From Candidatus Sulfopaludibacter sp. SbA4 (GTDB lineage Bacteria > Acidobacteriota > Terriglobia > Bryobacterales > Bryobacteraceae), in the NCBI GenBank assembly GCA_900290305.1, contig OMOG01000247.1:10842-49876 (forward strand): 39,035 nucleotides of DNA. Reading direction: 5' to 3'. A program made the translations under genes and the position numbers. The notes beneath the pieces were generated by a model. That model worked only from the letters and a program-made list of their open reading frames with translations, was not told the origin of the DNA and did no database searches. The number at the start of each line of letters is the position of its first letter. The stretch's first letter is position 1. Below are positions 6,064-14,269 of the stretch, in pieces.

Positions 6064-9000
6064 ATGCCCAGGATCAAAACTCCGCTGTGGGCGCCGCGAT
6101 GGTGGTGGGCGGTGGCATCGGGGGGATGCAAGCCGCGCTGGATCTGGCGGATGCAGGCATCAAGGTCTATCTGGTCGAAACCAAGTCCGCCATCGGCGGC
6201 AGGATGGCCCAGCTCGATAAGACGTTCCCGACCAATGACTGCGCCATGTGTACCATGGCGCCGCGGCTGGTGGAGATCGGCAGGCATCGCGATATCGAGA
6301 TCCTCACCCTGAGCGATGTGGAACGCGTCGAGGGGCAGGCCGGGCACTTCGCGATTACGGTCAAGCGGCGTCCGCGGTTCGTAGACGAGACCAAGTGCAC
6401 CGGCTGCGGGTTGTGCACCACTTCCTGCCCGGTGACGCTGCCTTCCGAGTTTGATTTCGGCCTCGGCCAGCGCAAGGCCGTTTACCGGCCCTACCCGCAA
6501 GCCGTCCCCAATGTCTTTGCGATTTCCCGGCGCGGCGCATCTCCGTGCCAGGCAGGCTGTCCCATCCATCAGAGCGCGCAGGGATACGTCGCGCTGGTTG
6601 CGCAAGGGCGTTTCGATGAGGCGCTCGAGGTCATCCTCCGGGACAATCCCATTCCGTCCATCTGCGGCCGGGTCTGCACGCATCCCTGCGGAACGGCCTG
6701 CACCCGCCGGTTTGTGGACGACCGGATCAACATGCCGGCGCTGAAGCGCTTCGTGACCGACCGGCGTCCCGATTACCAGTTCCCCAAGCCCAGCGTACCG
6801 GAGCGGCCGGAGAAGATTGCGATTGTCGGCTCCGGGCCCGCGGGCCTGGTTTGCGCCTACCACCTTCGCCAGAAGGGCTATCAACCAGTAGTGTTCGAGG
6901 CCTTGCCGGTGGCCGGCGGGATGCTCGCGGTGGGTATTCCCTCGTTCCGGCTGCCGCGGCCGGTGCTGCATGCCGAGTTGGAACGGCTGTCCGCCCTGGG
7001 CATCCAGATTCGCGTGGATACGCCGGTCGGCCGGGCTATCCGCTTCGACGAACTGCGGCGGCAATACGCCGCGGTGTTCGTCGCCATCGGCGCCCATCTC
7101 GAGCGCCGGCTTTCGGTGCCGGGGGATGACCTGCCGGGCGTAATCGGCGGCCTGGAGTTTCTGCGGCGCGTCAACCTGGAAGGGCCGCAAGAAGTCGGCC
7201 GCCGTGTGCTGGTGATTGGCGGCGGCAACTCTGCCCTCGACGCGGCGCGCACGGCGCTCCGCTGCGGAGCCGCGCAAGTCACCCTCGTATACCGGCGCAC
7301 GCGGGCCGAAATGCCGGCCAATGCGCGCGAGATCGAAGATGCCGAGCATGAGGGAGTGAAGCTGGTAGTGCTGGCCGCGCCGAGCTTGTTCCAGGCAGCG
7401 GCAGACGGGCGTCTGGCGGCTCTGCAGTGCGTTCGCATGCGGCTCGGCGCGCCGGACGCCAGCGGGCGGCCCGCTCCGCAGCCGATCCCCGGCTCGGAGT
7501 TTGCCCTCCCCTGCGATACGGTCATCGTTTCCATCGGGCAGACCCCGGATGTGGCGACGTTGGGGGAGCGGCTGGGGCTCGATGCGACCAGATCGGGTAC
7601 GCTATCCGCGGACCCCGTCACCCTGGAGACCGCCGTGCCGGGAGTGTTTGTCGGCGGCGATTGCGTGACCGGTCCGGACGTCGTGGTGACGGCCATGCTG
7701 GCCGGCAAGAAGGCGGCCATTTCGATCGACCGCTGGCTCAACGGGCAGGACCTGCGGGCGGGACGCGAGCTCGAAGGCCCATACCCGACCCAGTACGTGG
7801 TCGATACGGCCGGTTGGCAGACGCAGCGCCAGGTTGCGGTGCCAGCGCTCGATCCCGCCGAGCGCGCCAAGTCTTTTGACGAGGTTCAGACCGGTTACAC
7901 CGAGGAGCAGGCCGTGGCGGAAGCGCGCCGCTGCCTCAGTTGCGGCATCTGCTCCGATTGCCACATGTGCGCCGACCAATGCCAAGCCGGCGCGATCGAT
8001 TTTGGCATGCGCGAAGAGCGCCGCCAGGTGACGGCCGGCGCGGTGGTGTTGGCTCCGGGGTTTGAGCCCTTCAATCCGGCGTCGCTGCCGCGCTACGGCT
8101 ACGGGCGATTCCCGAACGTGATCACCGCGCTGGAGTTCGAGCGGATCCTGTCCGCCTCGGGACCTTATGCCGGCCACGTCCAGCGCCCCGGCGACCAGCG
8201 TGAGCCACAGCGGATTGCCTTCATCCAGTGCGTCGGTTCCCGCGATTGTGAGCGCGACTACTGCTCCAGCGTCTGCTGCATGTACGCCACCAAGGAAGCG
8301 TTGATGGCCAAGGAACACGTCGGCGACAGCGTGCAGTGCGACATCTTCTACATGGATCTGCGCGCATTCGGCAAGGGCTTTGAGGGGTATTACGAGCGGG
8401 CGAAAGCCCGGGGAGTGAATTACATCAGGTCCCGCCCGGTGTCCATAGAGGAGGCGCCCGGGACCGGCAATCCGATCATCCATTACCTTGGCGAAGGGGA
8501 CCGGAAGAAGACCCGCGAATACGACCTGGTGGTCTTATCGACCGGCATGCAGGCGCCCCGTGACAGCAAGCGCCTGGCCGAGGTATTTGGCATTGAGTTG
8601 AACGAATTCAACTTCTGCCGGACCTCGGTCTTTTCTCCGGCGCAGTCGTCCCGGGAGGGAGTCTATGTTGGCGGCACGTTCACCGAGCCCAAGGACATCC
8701 CTGAAACCGTGATGCAGGCGTCCGCAGCCGCGTCCAACGTGCTGGCGCTCCTGAAAGAAGCCAAGGGCTCGTTGATCGCGGCCAGGCAATATCCTCCCGA
8801 AATCGACGTGAGCGGCCAGCCGGCCCGGATCGGAGTCTTTGTCTGCCACTGTGGAACCAATATCGCCGGGGTGGTGGATGTGCCCGGCGTGGTGGAATAT
8901 GCCAAGACTCTTGCGGATGTGGAGTATGCCGAGGACAATCTGTACACCTGCTCCAACGACGCCCAGGAGCGCATCAAACAACAGATCCGCGACCATCATC

Positions 9001-10511
9001 TCAATCGCGTGATCGTGGCGTCCTGCTCGCCGCGAACGCATGAGCCGCTGTTCCGGAACACCTGCCGCGAGGGCGGGCTCAACTTCTACCTGTTCGAGAT
9101 GGCCAACATCCGCGACCAGTGCTCCTGGGTGCACATGCACGAGCATGAGAAAGCCACCCAAAAGGCCAAGGACCTGGTTCGCATGGCGGTCGCCAAGGCC
9201 CGATTGCTCGAGCCTCTCCAGAAGAGGCGGGTACCGGTGAAGAAAGCTGCCCTGGTGATCGGCGGCGGGCTGGCCGGCATGGTCGCCGCCACGGAGCTCG
9301 CCGCGCAGGGCGTCGAAGTGCACCTCGTCGAGCGGGAAAAGGAGTTGGGCGGAAATCTGCGGCGCATTCGCTACCTGTTCAACGGCGAGAAGCCGCAGGA
9401 AGAGCTGAAGAACCTGATCGGGAAAGTGAGCGGCGACCGGAATATTCGCTTATTCACCAACTCCAGAATTATGGCCATCGACGGATCCATCGGCAATTTC
9501 AAAACAACCATTTCCAACGGCCACGGAGTCGAGACGGTCGAGCATGGAGTGGCGATCGTCGCGACCGGCGGCAGCGAGTACCAGCCCAAGGAATACGGGT
9601 GCGGAAACGGCAACCCGGATGTCATCACCCAATTGGAGCTGGAATCCCGGTTGAGCGACCCCGGACACGAAGCGATCTCGGGTACCGTCGTCATGATCCA
9701 GTGTGTAGGCTCGCGCGATAAGGAAAGGCCCTACTGCTCGCGCGTGTGCTGCAGTGAGGCGGTCAAGAACGCCCTGAAGATCAAGCAGCAGAATCCCAGC
9801 GCGAATGTCTATGTCCTGTACCGGGATATACGCACCTACGGTTTCCGGGAAGGATATTATTCCAAGGCGCGGGAACAGGGAGTGGTTTTCCTGCGATATG
9901 AGGAAGACAGAAAGCCGGAGGTGGCCGGAAACGGCGGGCGTCTGGATGTGACGGTTTACTCGCCGCTGTTCGAGCGGGAGATCCTGATTCAGGCCGATCT
10001 GGTGGTCCTCTCGGCCGGCATTGTGCCGGACGCAGGAAACCAGGAGATCGCGCAACTCCTGAAGATTCCGCGGAATCAGGACGGCTTCTTCCTGGAAGCC
10101 CATATGAAGCTCAGGCCCGTGGACTTCGCCACCGACGGCGTTTTCGTTTGCGGCCTGGCGCACGCGGCGAAGTCCATCGACGAAAGCATCATCCAGGCAC
10201 AGGCTGCCGCGGCCCGGGCCAGCGCCATTCTGAGCAAGGACTATGTCGAGCTGGAGGGCACGATATCGTCCGTCGTGGTTGAAAACTGCGACGGCTGCGC
10301 GTATTGTGTCGATCCCTGCCCTTACAAGGCGCTGACCTTGGTCGAGTATGTCAGAAACGGCTCGGTCAAAAAGATGGTTGAGGTGAACGAGAGCCTGTGC
10401 AAGGGTTGTGGCACCTGCCAGGCAACCTGTCCCAAGAACGGAATTGTGGTGAGAGGCTTCAAGCTGGAACAACTGGCGGCGCAAGTGTCTGCCGCGCTGG
10501 AGGTGGTGTGA
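6060..10511 (+). CDS. hdrA: Giant HdrA-type flavoprotein with inserted GltD/NfnB-like module and second HdrA unit
   Basis: The product has 1483 residues. Unit 1 begins at once with an HdrA FAD site (GGGIGG 17-22) and the TFPTNDC motif, then a ferredoxin site (Cys113, 116, 119, 123). At about 160 it is interrupted by a GltD/NfnB-like module: Cys163 and 167, Cys202, 206, 210 and 214, an FAD site (GSGPAG 257-262) and an NAD(P) site (GGGNSA 387-392). HdrA resumes with a Cys cluster at 625-641 and QCVGSRD near 723. Unit 2 has the HdrA N-terminal CHCG domain (Cys929, 931), an FAD site (1068-1073), a second QCVGSRD (1215) and two C-terminal [4Fe-4S] sites (1410-1420, 1447-1457). HdrA proteins bifurcate or confurcate electrons at FAD. 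This one could link H2, NAD(P) and, via the preceding gene, quinone; that is inference. The ATG at 6060 overlaps the upstream stop. Confidence 0.85.
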   Translation: MNAQDQNSAVGAAMVVGGGIGGMQAALDLADAGIKVYLVETKSAIGGRMAQLDKTFPTNDCAMCTMAPRLVEIGRHRDIEILTLSDVERVEGQAGHFAITVKRRPRFVDETKCTGCGLCTTSCPVTLPSEFDFGLGQRKAVYRPYPQAVPNVFAISRRGASPCQAGCPIHQSAQGYVALVAQGRFDEALEVILRDNPIPSICGRVCTHPCGTACTRRFVDDRINMPALKRFVTDRRPDYQFPKPSVPERPEKIAIVGSGPAGLVCAYHLRQKGYQPVVFEALPVAGGMLAVGIPSFRLPRPVLHAELERLSALGIQIRVDTPVGRAIRFDELRRQYAAVFVAIGAHLERRLSVPGDDLPGVIGGLEFLRRVNLEGPQEVGRRVLVIGGGNSALDAARTALRCGAAQVTLVYRRTRAEMPANAREIEDAEHEGVKLVVLAAPSLFQAAADGRLAALQCVRMRLGAPDASGRPAPQPIPGSEFALPCDTVIVSIGQTPDVATLGERLGLDATRSGTLSADPVTLETAVPGVFVGGDCVTGPDVVVTAMLAGKKAAISIDRWLNGQDLRAGRELEGPYPTQYVVDTAGWQTQRQVAVPALDPAERAKSFDEVQTGYTEEQAVAEARRCLSCGICSDCHMCADQCQAGAIDFGMREERRQVTAGAVVLAPGFEPFNPASLPRYGYGRFPNVITALEFERILSASGPYAGHVQRPGDQREPQRIAFIQCVGSRDCERDYCSSVCCMYATKEALMAKEHVGDSVQCDIFYMDLRAFGKGFEGYYERAKARGVNYIRSRPVSIEEAPGTGNPIIHYLGEGDRKKTREYDLVVLSTGMQAPRDSKRLAEVFGIELNEFNFCRTSVFSPAQSSREGVYVGGTFTEPKDIPETVMQASAAASNVLALLKEAKGSLIAARQYPPEIDVSGQPARIGVFVCHCGTNIAGVVDVPGVVEYAKTLADVEYAEDNLYTCSNDAQERIKQQIRDHHLNRVIVASCSPRTHEPLFRNTCREGGLNFYLFEMANIRDQCSWVHMHEHEKATQKAKDLVRMAVAKARLLEPLQKRRVPVKKAALVIGGGLAGMVAATELAAQGVEVHLVEREKELGGNLRRIRYLFNGEKPQEELKNLIGKVSGDRNIRLFTNSRIMAIDGSIGNFKTTISNGHGVETVEHGVAIVATGGSEYQPKEYGCGNGNPDVITQLELESRLSDPGHEAISGTVVMIQCVGSRDKERPYCSRVCCSEAVKNALKIKQQNPSANVYVLYRDIRTYGFREGYYSKAREQGVVFLRYEEDRKPEVAGNGGRLDVTVYSPLFEREILIQADLVVLSAGIVPDAGNQEIAQLLKIPRNQDGFFLEAHMKLRPVDFATDGVFVCGLAHAAKSIDESIIQAQAAAARASAILSKDYVELEGTISSVVVENCDGCAYCVDPCPYKALTLVEYVRNGSVKKMVEVNESLCKGCGTCQATCPKNGIVVRGFKLEQLAAQVSAALEVV

Positions 10512-10513
10512 CC

Positions 10514-10939
10514 ATGGGTTTGGCGGCGGAACAGGAGTTTGAGCCGATCATTCTGGCGCTGGCTTGCAACTGGTGTTCCTATACGGGCGCGGATCTGGCC
10601 GGCATATCGCGCTGCCAGTACCCGGCGAACGTGCGGATCATCCGGGTGATGTGTTCGGGAATGGTGCATCCGAACCTGGTGATCGATGCTCTGACGAAAG
10701 GCGCGGACGGGGTCGTCATGTGCGGTTGCCATCCGGGCGACTGCCACTATCAAGACGGGAATCTCAAGGCGGCCAGAAGGGCGGAGGCGATCACGCTCAT
10801 GCTCCAGGACTTCGGGATCGAGGAGGAAAGATTCAAACTGGCGTGGGTATCGGCGTCAGAGGGGCCGCAGTTCGCCAAGCTGATGACGGAGTTCACCGAC
10901 CAAATCAAGCGGCTGGGTCCCAGTCCTTACAAGTCATAG
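10514..10939 (+). CDS. mvhD: MvhD-type [2Fe-2S] electron-transfer subunit
   Basis: A 141-residue protein of the MvhD (FrhD) family, which carries electrons between the hydrogenase small subunit and HdrA. Conserved cysteine segments are visible: CNWCSYTGAD near residue 17, MCSGMV near 46, and CGCHPGDCHY near 70. These ligate the [2Fe-2S] centre in the family. The length is normal. It begins two bases after the giant HdrA stop, so both are one transcript. Its presence between HdrA and the hydrogenase subunits is the main evidence that H2 electrons reach the HdrA protein rather than another acceptor. Confidence 0.9.
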   Translation: MGLAAEQEFEPIILALACNWCSYTGADLAGISRCQYPANVRIIRVMCSGMVHPNLVIDALTKGADGVVMCGCHPGDCHYQDGNLKAARRAEAITLMLQDFGIEEERFKLAWVSASEGPQFAKLMTEFTDQIKRLGPSPYKS

Positions 10940-10961
10940 CGGAGACGGCCAGGGAGTCTCG

Positions 10962-11018
10962 ATGAAGAGCTATCGAATAGTGAACGGCAGGAAATTCATG
11001 TGGGAAAGAGAGGTGTAA
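10962..11018 (+). CDS. 18-codon ORF between mvhD and mvhG
   Basis: The frame MKSYRIVNGRKFMWEREV has AGGGAG seven bases before its ATG and ends one base before the mvhG ATG. Its last codons contain the GAGAGG that serves mvhG. It may be a translational relay for mvhG or the stump of a longer small protein. I cannot assign a function and chance is possible. Confidence 0.25.
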   Translation: MKSYRIVNGRKFMWEREV

Positions 11019-11019
11019 C

Positions 11020-11943
11020 ATGGCAGCCCGTTTAGCCGAAGAGTGGTTCGCAATCTGCGGCGGATGCGAGGTGACAATCCTCGATATCGGCGAACCATTG
11101 TTGGACTTGTTGGAAAAAGTGCAGATTGTCCACATGCCGGTGCTGATGGACCACAAGCTGTATGGTCAGACCGGCGAAAAAGCGGAAATGGAAATTCCGG
11201 AGGCGGAGGTGGGCCTCATCTCCGGCGGTATCCGCAGCGATGAGCACAAGCTGCTGGCGCAGGAGATGCGCCGGAAATGCAAGACGCTGATCGCGCTGGG
11301 GTCCTGCGCCTGTTATGGCGGCGTCCCCGCGCTGGCCAACCTGTGCTCCACCGAGGAATTGCTGACCAAGGTCTACCGCGAGAGCGTCACGACCGACAGG
11401 AATGGATTCCCCCACGAGGAAATCCCGGCCCTGACCGATCGTGTGTACGCCGTCAGCGAAGTGGTGAAGATCGATTTGATGCTGCCCGGGTGCCCCACCA
11501 CGCCGGAGATGGTCGCGGGCGCGCTCAACGCGTTGCTGGAAGGCCGCCCGTTTACGCTGTCGACCAAGAGCGTATGCGACGAATGCCCCACCATCCGCGA
11601 GAAGAAGGCCACCTCGACGCTGCGGCGGCGGCTGGAGGGACCCACGTTCACTCCGGGCGCTCCGCTGAACCAGATGCGCTGCTTGATGGAGCAGGGATTT
11701 CTGTGTAACGGTCCGGCCACGCGCTCCGGCTGCGGCGGCAGCGAGGGCACGCCGCGATGCATCCGCGCGTATATGCCGTGCGAAGGGTGCTTCGGACCGA
11801 TCTCGGAGAAGGCCAACCCCATGGTGGACATGATGGGCGCGCTTTCTACTATTGGCCTCGATCCGAAACAGATTCCGGACCGGGCCGCGACATTCAACCG
11901 ATTTTCCGGTGCGGGCCGCCTGCGGCCGGCGCCCAAGAGGTGA
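11020..11943 (+). CDS. mvhG: [NiFe]-hydrogenase small subunit, group 3c-like
   Basis: A 307-residue electron-transfer subunit. The proximal [4Fe-4S] ligands are visible as ICGGC near the N-terminus (Cys13, 16), GSCACYGG (Cys96) and LPGCP (Cys158). Further Cys-rich stretches (VCDECP, SGCGGSEG, MPCEGCFGP) in the last third would hold the medial and distal clusters. There is no twin-arginine signal peptide, so the enzyme is cytoplasmic, as expected for group 3. The overall pattern and the adjoining mvhD fit MvhG of Hdr-linked hydrogenases. The ATG at 11020 follows GAGAGG by seven bases. The large-subunit gene starts three bases after its stop. Confidence 0.9.
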   Translation: MAARLAEEWFAICGGCEVTILDIGEPLLDLLEKVQIVHMPVLMDHKLYGQTGEKAEMEIPEAEVGLISGGIRSDEHKLLAQEMRRKCKTLIALGSCACYGGVPALANLCSTEELLTKVYRESVTTDRNGFPHEEIPALTDRVYAVSEVVKIDLMLPGCPTTPEMVAGALNALLEGRPFTLSTKSVCDECPTIREKKATSTLRRRLEGPTFTPGAPLNQMRCLMEQGFLCNGPATRSGCGGSEGTPRCIRAYMPCEGCFGPISEKANPMVDMMGALSTIGLDPKQIPDRAATFNRFSGAGRLRPAPKR

Positions 11944-11946
11944 GCC

Positions 11947-13386
11947 ATGGGAAAGACCATCGTAATTCAGCCTGTGACGAGAATTGAGGGCCACGCCAAG
12001 ATCACCATCCAACTGGACGATGCCGGCGATGTGAACCTGGCCCGCGTGAATGTCATCGAGTTGCGCGGGTTCGAGCGCTTCTGCATGGGGCGGCCTGTGG
12101 AAGACATGCCGCGCATCACCCCGCGCATTTGCGGCGTCTGTCCGTGGTCGCACCACCTGGCGGCGGCCAAGGCCTGCGACGCCGTCTTCGGGGTCGAGCC
12201 GCCCCCGGCGGGGGCCAAGCTGCGCGAGCTGTGCAACAGCATCGCCTACATGGAAGAGCACATCTTGCACTTCTACTTCCTGGCCGGCGCCGACTTCCTG
12301 TTGGGCCCGGATGCCGATTATTCGGTGCGCAACGTCATCGGCGTCTTGCAGGCCGCGCCCGAGGTGGCCCGGCGCGTGGTCCGCGTGCGCCACATGTGCG
12401 CCAAAATGCTGGAGATTATCGCGGGCAAGGCCATCCATCCGCAGGCCGCGGTTCCCGGGGGCTTCAGCAAACCGCTGGCGAAGGACGAGCGCGACCAGTT
12501 GCGCAAGATGGCCGATGAGGCCCTGGAGCTGGCCAAGTTCTCCATCGCGTTTGCCAAAGAGAGCGTGTTCCCCAAGTACCTCGACGTGGTGAAGTCGCTG
12601 GGTGTCATCACCAGCGGATTCATCGGAACCGTCAAGGATAACGGCGCTCTCAATCTCTATGACGGCAAGCTGCGCCTGATGGCGAGCGACGGCTCCTTCG
12701 ACGATTTCCCGTATGACCGGTATACCGAGTTCATCGGGGAACACATCGAGTCGTGGAGCTACCTGAAGTTCCCGTACGCCAAAAAGCGCGGCGGCTTCTC
12801 GCTGGAAGATAACGCGCCCGGCCTGTACCGCGCCAACACGCTGGCTCGCATCAACGTTTGCGACTTCATCGACACGCCCCTGGCGCAAGCGGAACTCGAG
12901 GAATTCCGGCGGAAGTTCGGCCGCCCGGCGCAGCTCACCCTGCTGTATCACTGGGCCCGCCTGATCGAGCTGCTCTATAACGCCGAGAACGCCATCCGGC
13001 TGCTGGACGATCCGGACATCACCTGCCCCGAGACGCGCGTGAAAGTGACGCCGCGCGCGGCGCGCGGAGTCGGTTGCACGGAAGCGCCGCGCGGCACGCT
13101 GATTCACGATTACGAGACCGATGCCGACGGCATGCTCACCAACATGAACCTGATCGTCGGGACTACTCATAACAACGCTCCCATCAACCTGTCGGTGACG
13201 CAGGCCGCCAAAAGCCTGATCCACGGCGGTCAATACGACCAGGGGGTGTTGAACACGGTGGAGATGGCCATCCGCGCCTATGACCCGTGCCTGTCGTGCG
13301 CCACGCACCGGCTGGACGGAAAGATGTCGGTGAAGCTGGACATCTTCGACGCCAAGGGGCGCTTGCTCGATTCGCTCGCAAACTAA
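11947..13386 (+). CDS. mvhA: [NiFe]-hydrogenase large subunit, group 3c-like
   Basis: A 479-residue catalytic subunit. The L1 motif RICGVCPWSHH holds Cys62 and Cys65, and the L2 motif DPCLSCATH holds Cys448 and Cys451. These four cysteines bind the Ni-Fe(CN)2CO centre, so the site is complete. Twenty-five residues follow His454 and would be removed by a maturation protease after nickel insertion; such a protease is the next gene. The N-terminal PVTRIEGHA is also typical. Together with MvhG and MvhD it forms an MvhADG-type unit that oxidises or makes H2 in the cytoplasm. The hyp genes for cofactor assembly are not in the window. Confidence 0.92.
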   Translation: MGKTIVIQPVTRIEGHAKITIQLDDAGDVNLARVNVIELRGFERFCMGRPVEDMPRITPRICGVCPWSHHLAAAKACDAVFGVEPPPAGAKLRELCNSIAYMEEHILHFYFLAGADFLLGPDADYSVRNVIGVLQAAPEVARRVVRVRHMCAKMLEIIAGKAIHPQAAVPGGFSKPLAKDERDQLRKMADEALELAKFSIAFAKESVFPKYLDVVKSLGVITSGFIGTVKDNGALNLYDGKLRLMASDGSFDDFPYDRYTEFIGEHIESWSYLKFPYAKKRGGFSLEDNAPGLYRANTLARINVCDFIDTPLAQAELEEFRRKFGRPAQLTLLYHWARLIELLYNAENAIRLLDDPDITCPETRVKVTPRAARGVGCTEAPRGTLIHDYETDADGMLTNMNLIVGTTHNNAPINLSVTQAAKSLIHGGQYDQGVLNTVEMAIRAYDPCLSCATHRLDGKMSVKLDIFDAKGRLLDSLAN

Positions 13387-13391
13387 GTATT

Positions 13392-13514
13392 GTGGGGCGG
13401 ACCCCCTGGTCCGCGCGGGTCCCCCTGGACCCGCAGTCGCCCGCGGAATCAACATCCGGCCGATGCAAGAAGGCCGACGGGGGCGTCGGCCGCGGACCGG
13501 GGGGGCCGCCCCAC
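13392..13514. repeat. Palindromic element with nested hairpins
   Basis: Outer arms 13392-13415 and 13491-13514 are inverted copies matching at 22 of 24 positions. Inside lie two more hairpins: GCGGGTCC (13415-13422) with GGACCCGC (13427-13434), and GGCCGAC (13472-13478) with GTCGGCC (13485-13491). The unit fills the gap between mvhA and the protease gene. Its compact, G-C-rich, coding-free form suggests a dispersed REP/MITE-like element. It could fold in mRNA and tune expression of the downstream protease. Confidence 0.7.
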
Positions 13515-13536
13515 GGTTAAGGTAACGGAGGCCGTC

Positions 13537-14085
13537 ATGGCAACTATGGAAGAAGACGCTTTTCCCGAGTTCTGCTCGAAGCCTGTGCTGATCCTCGGCA
13601 TCGGCAACGTTTTCTTCGGCGATGACGGCTTCGGGTGCGCGCTGACCGAATACCTCGAGACGCACTTCGACGTGCCCGGCAGCGTTTGCCTCCTCGATGC
13701 CGGAACGGGAGTGCGCAATCTGCTGTTCACCATTTGCCTGAGTCCGGTGCGCCCGCGGCGGCTGCTGATTCTAGACGCGGTGGATTTCGGGCGGGAGCCG
13801 GGCGAGTGGTTCGAAATCGACCCGGCCGAAATCCCCGTGGTCAAACTGGACGATTTTTCCATGCACCAGTTGCCCACATCCAATATGCTGCGCGAGTTGC
13901 AGCAGCAGACCGGCGTCGAGGTGCGGGTGCTCGCGTGCCAGACGGGCCCCTTGCCCGCGGAAGTCTGTCCCGGGTTATCCGAACCGGTGCGACGCGCGGT
14001 GCCGGAGGCCGCGGCATGGGTGGCGCACGAGTATTTCGATGCGGCGGGTATCGCATCCGCCCTGGAGGTGAGCCATGCTCCATAA
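13537..14085 (+). CDS. Hydrogenase maturation protease (HyaD/HycI family)
   Basis: A 182-residue nickel-dependent endopeptidase that trims the C-terminal tail of the large subunit. The signature GIGNVFFGDDGFG is near residue 25, followed by LLDAGTGV, LILDAVDFG near residue 79 and a His in MHQLPTSN near 110. Asp and His at these places ligate the nickel of the substrate in the family. The start at 13537 has GGAG six bases upstream; a longer frame from 13390 runs through the palindromic element and is rejected. It is the last gene of the operon and matches the 25-residue tail seen on MvhA. Confidence 0.88.
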   Translation: MATMEEDAFPEFCSKPVLILGIGNVFFGDDGFGCALTEYLETHFDVPGSVCLLDAGTGVRNLLFTICLSPVRPRRLLILDAVDFGREPGEWFEIDPAEIPVVKLDDFSMHQLPTSNMLRELQQQTGVEVRVLACQTGPLPAEVCPGLSEPVRRAVPEAAAWVAHEYFDAAGIASALEVSHAP

Positions 14086-14170
14086 GCGACCGGTAGCCCG
14101 ACCGTGATCGTAGTCGAGGGCTACTTTGATTGCCTTCGCGTTCATCGAGCGGCTTTGTGCGAGTGGTTCG
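14086..14170 (+). pseudogene. Toprim-like (primase type) fragment
   Basis: Directly after the protease stop, the same frame reads SPTVIVVEGYFDCLRVH. This closely resembles the Toprim core of DnaG-type primases, in which VVEGYFD supplies the metal-binding Glu. Similarity fades after about 25 codons and no complete Toprim domain is present, so it is a short relic, perhaps of a mobile-element primase. The match is short and visual. Confidence 0.35.
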
Positions 14171-14269
14171 GCGAGATACAATGTCTCCCGAGGGCTAACC
14201 TGCCGGCGGACGTCATCCTCCGCGCGTCCGCCTGGCCTTTCTCATTGCACGCGCTGGCAGGTGGATTCC

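Noticed and set aside
6060-10511. The giant HdrA as an assembly chimera of several genes
   Set aside because: HdrA motifs resume in the right order and frame on both sides of the insert and the neighbouring genes are tightly overlapped. Only long reads could fully exclude it.
11032-13665. Open minus-strand frame of 877 codons opposite the hydrogenase genes
   Set aside because: It is an antisense shadow caused by high-GC codon use of mvhG and mvhA; it has no domain and no ribosome site.
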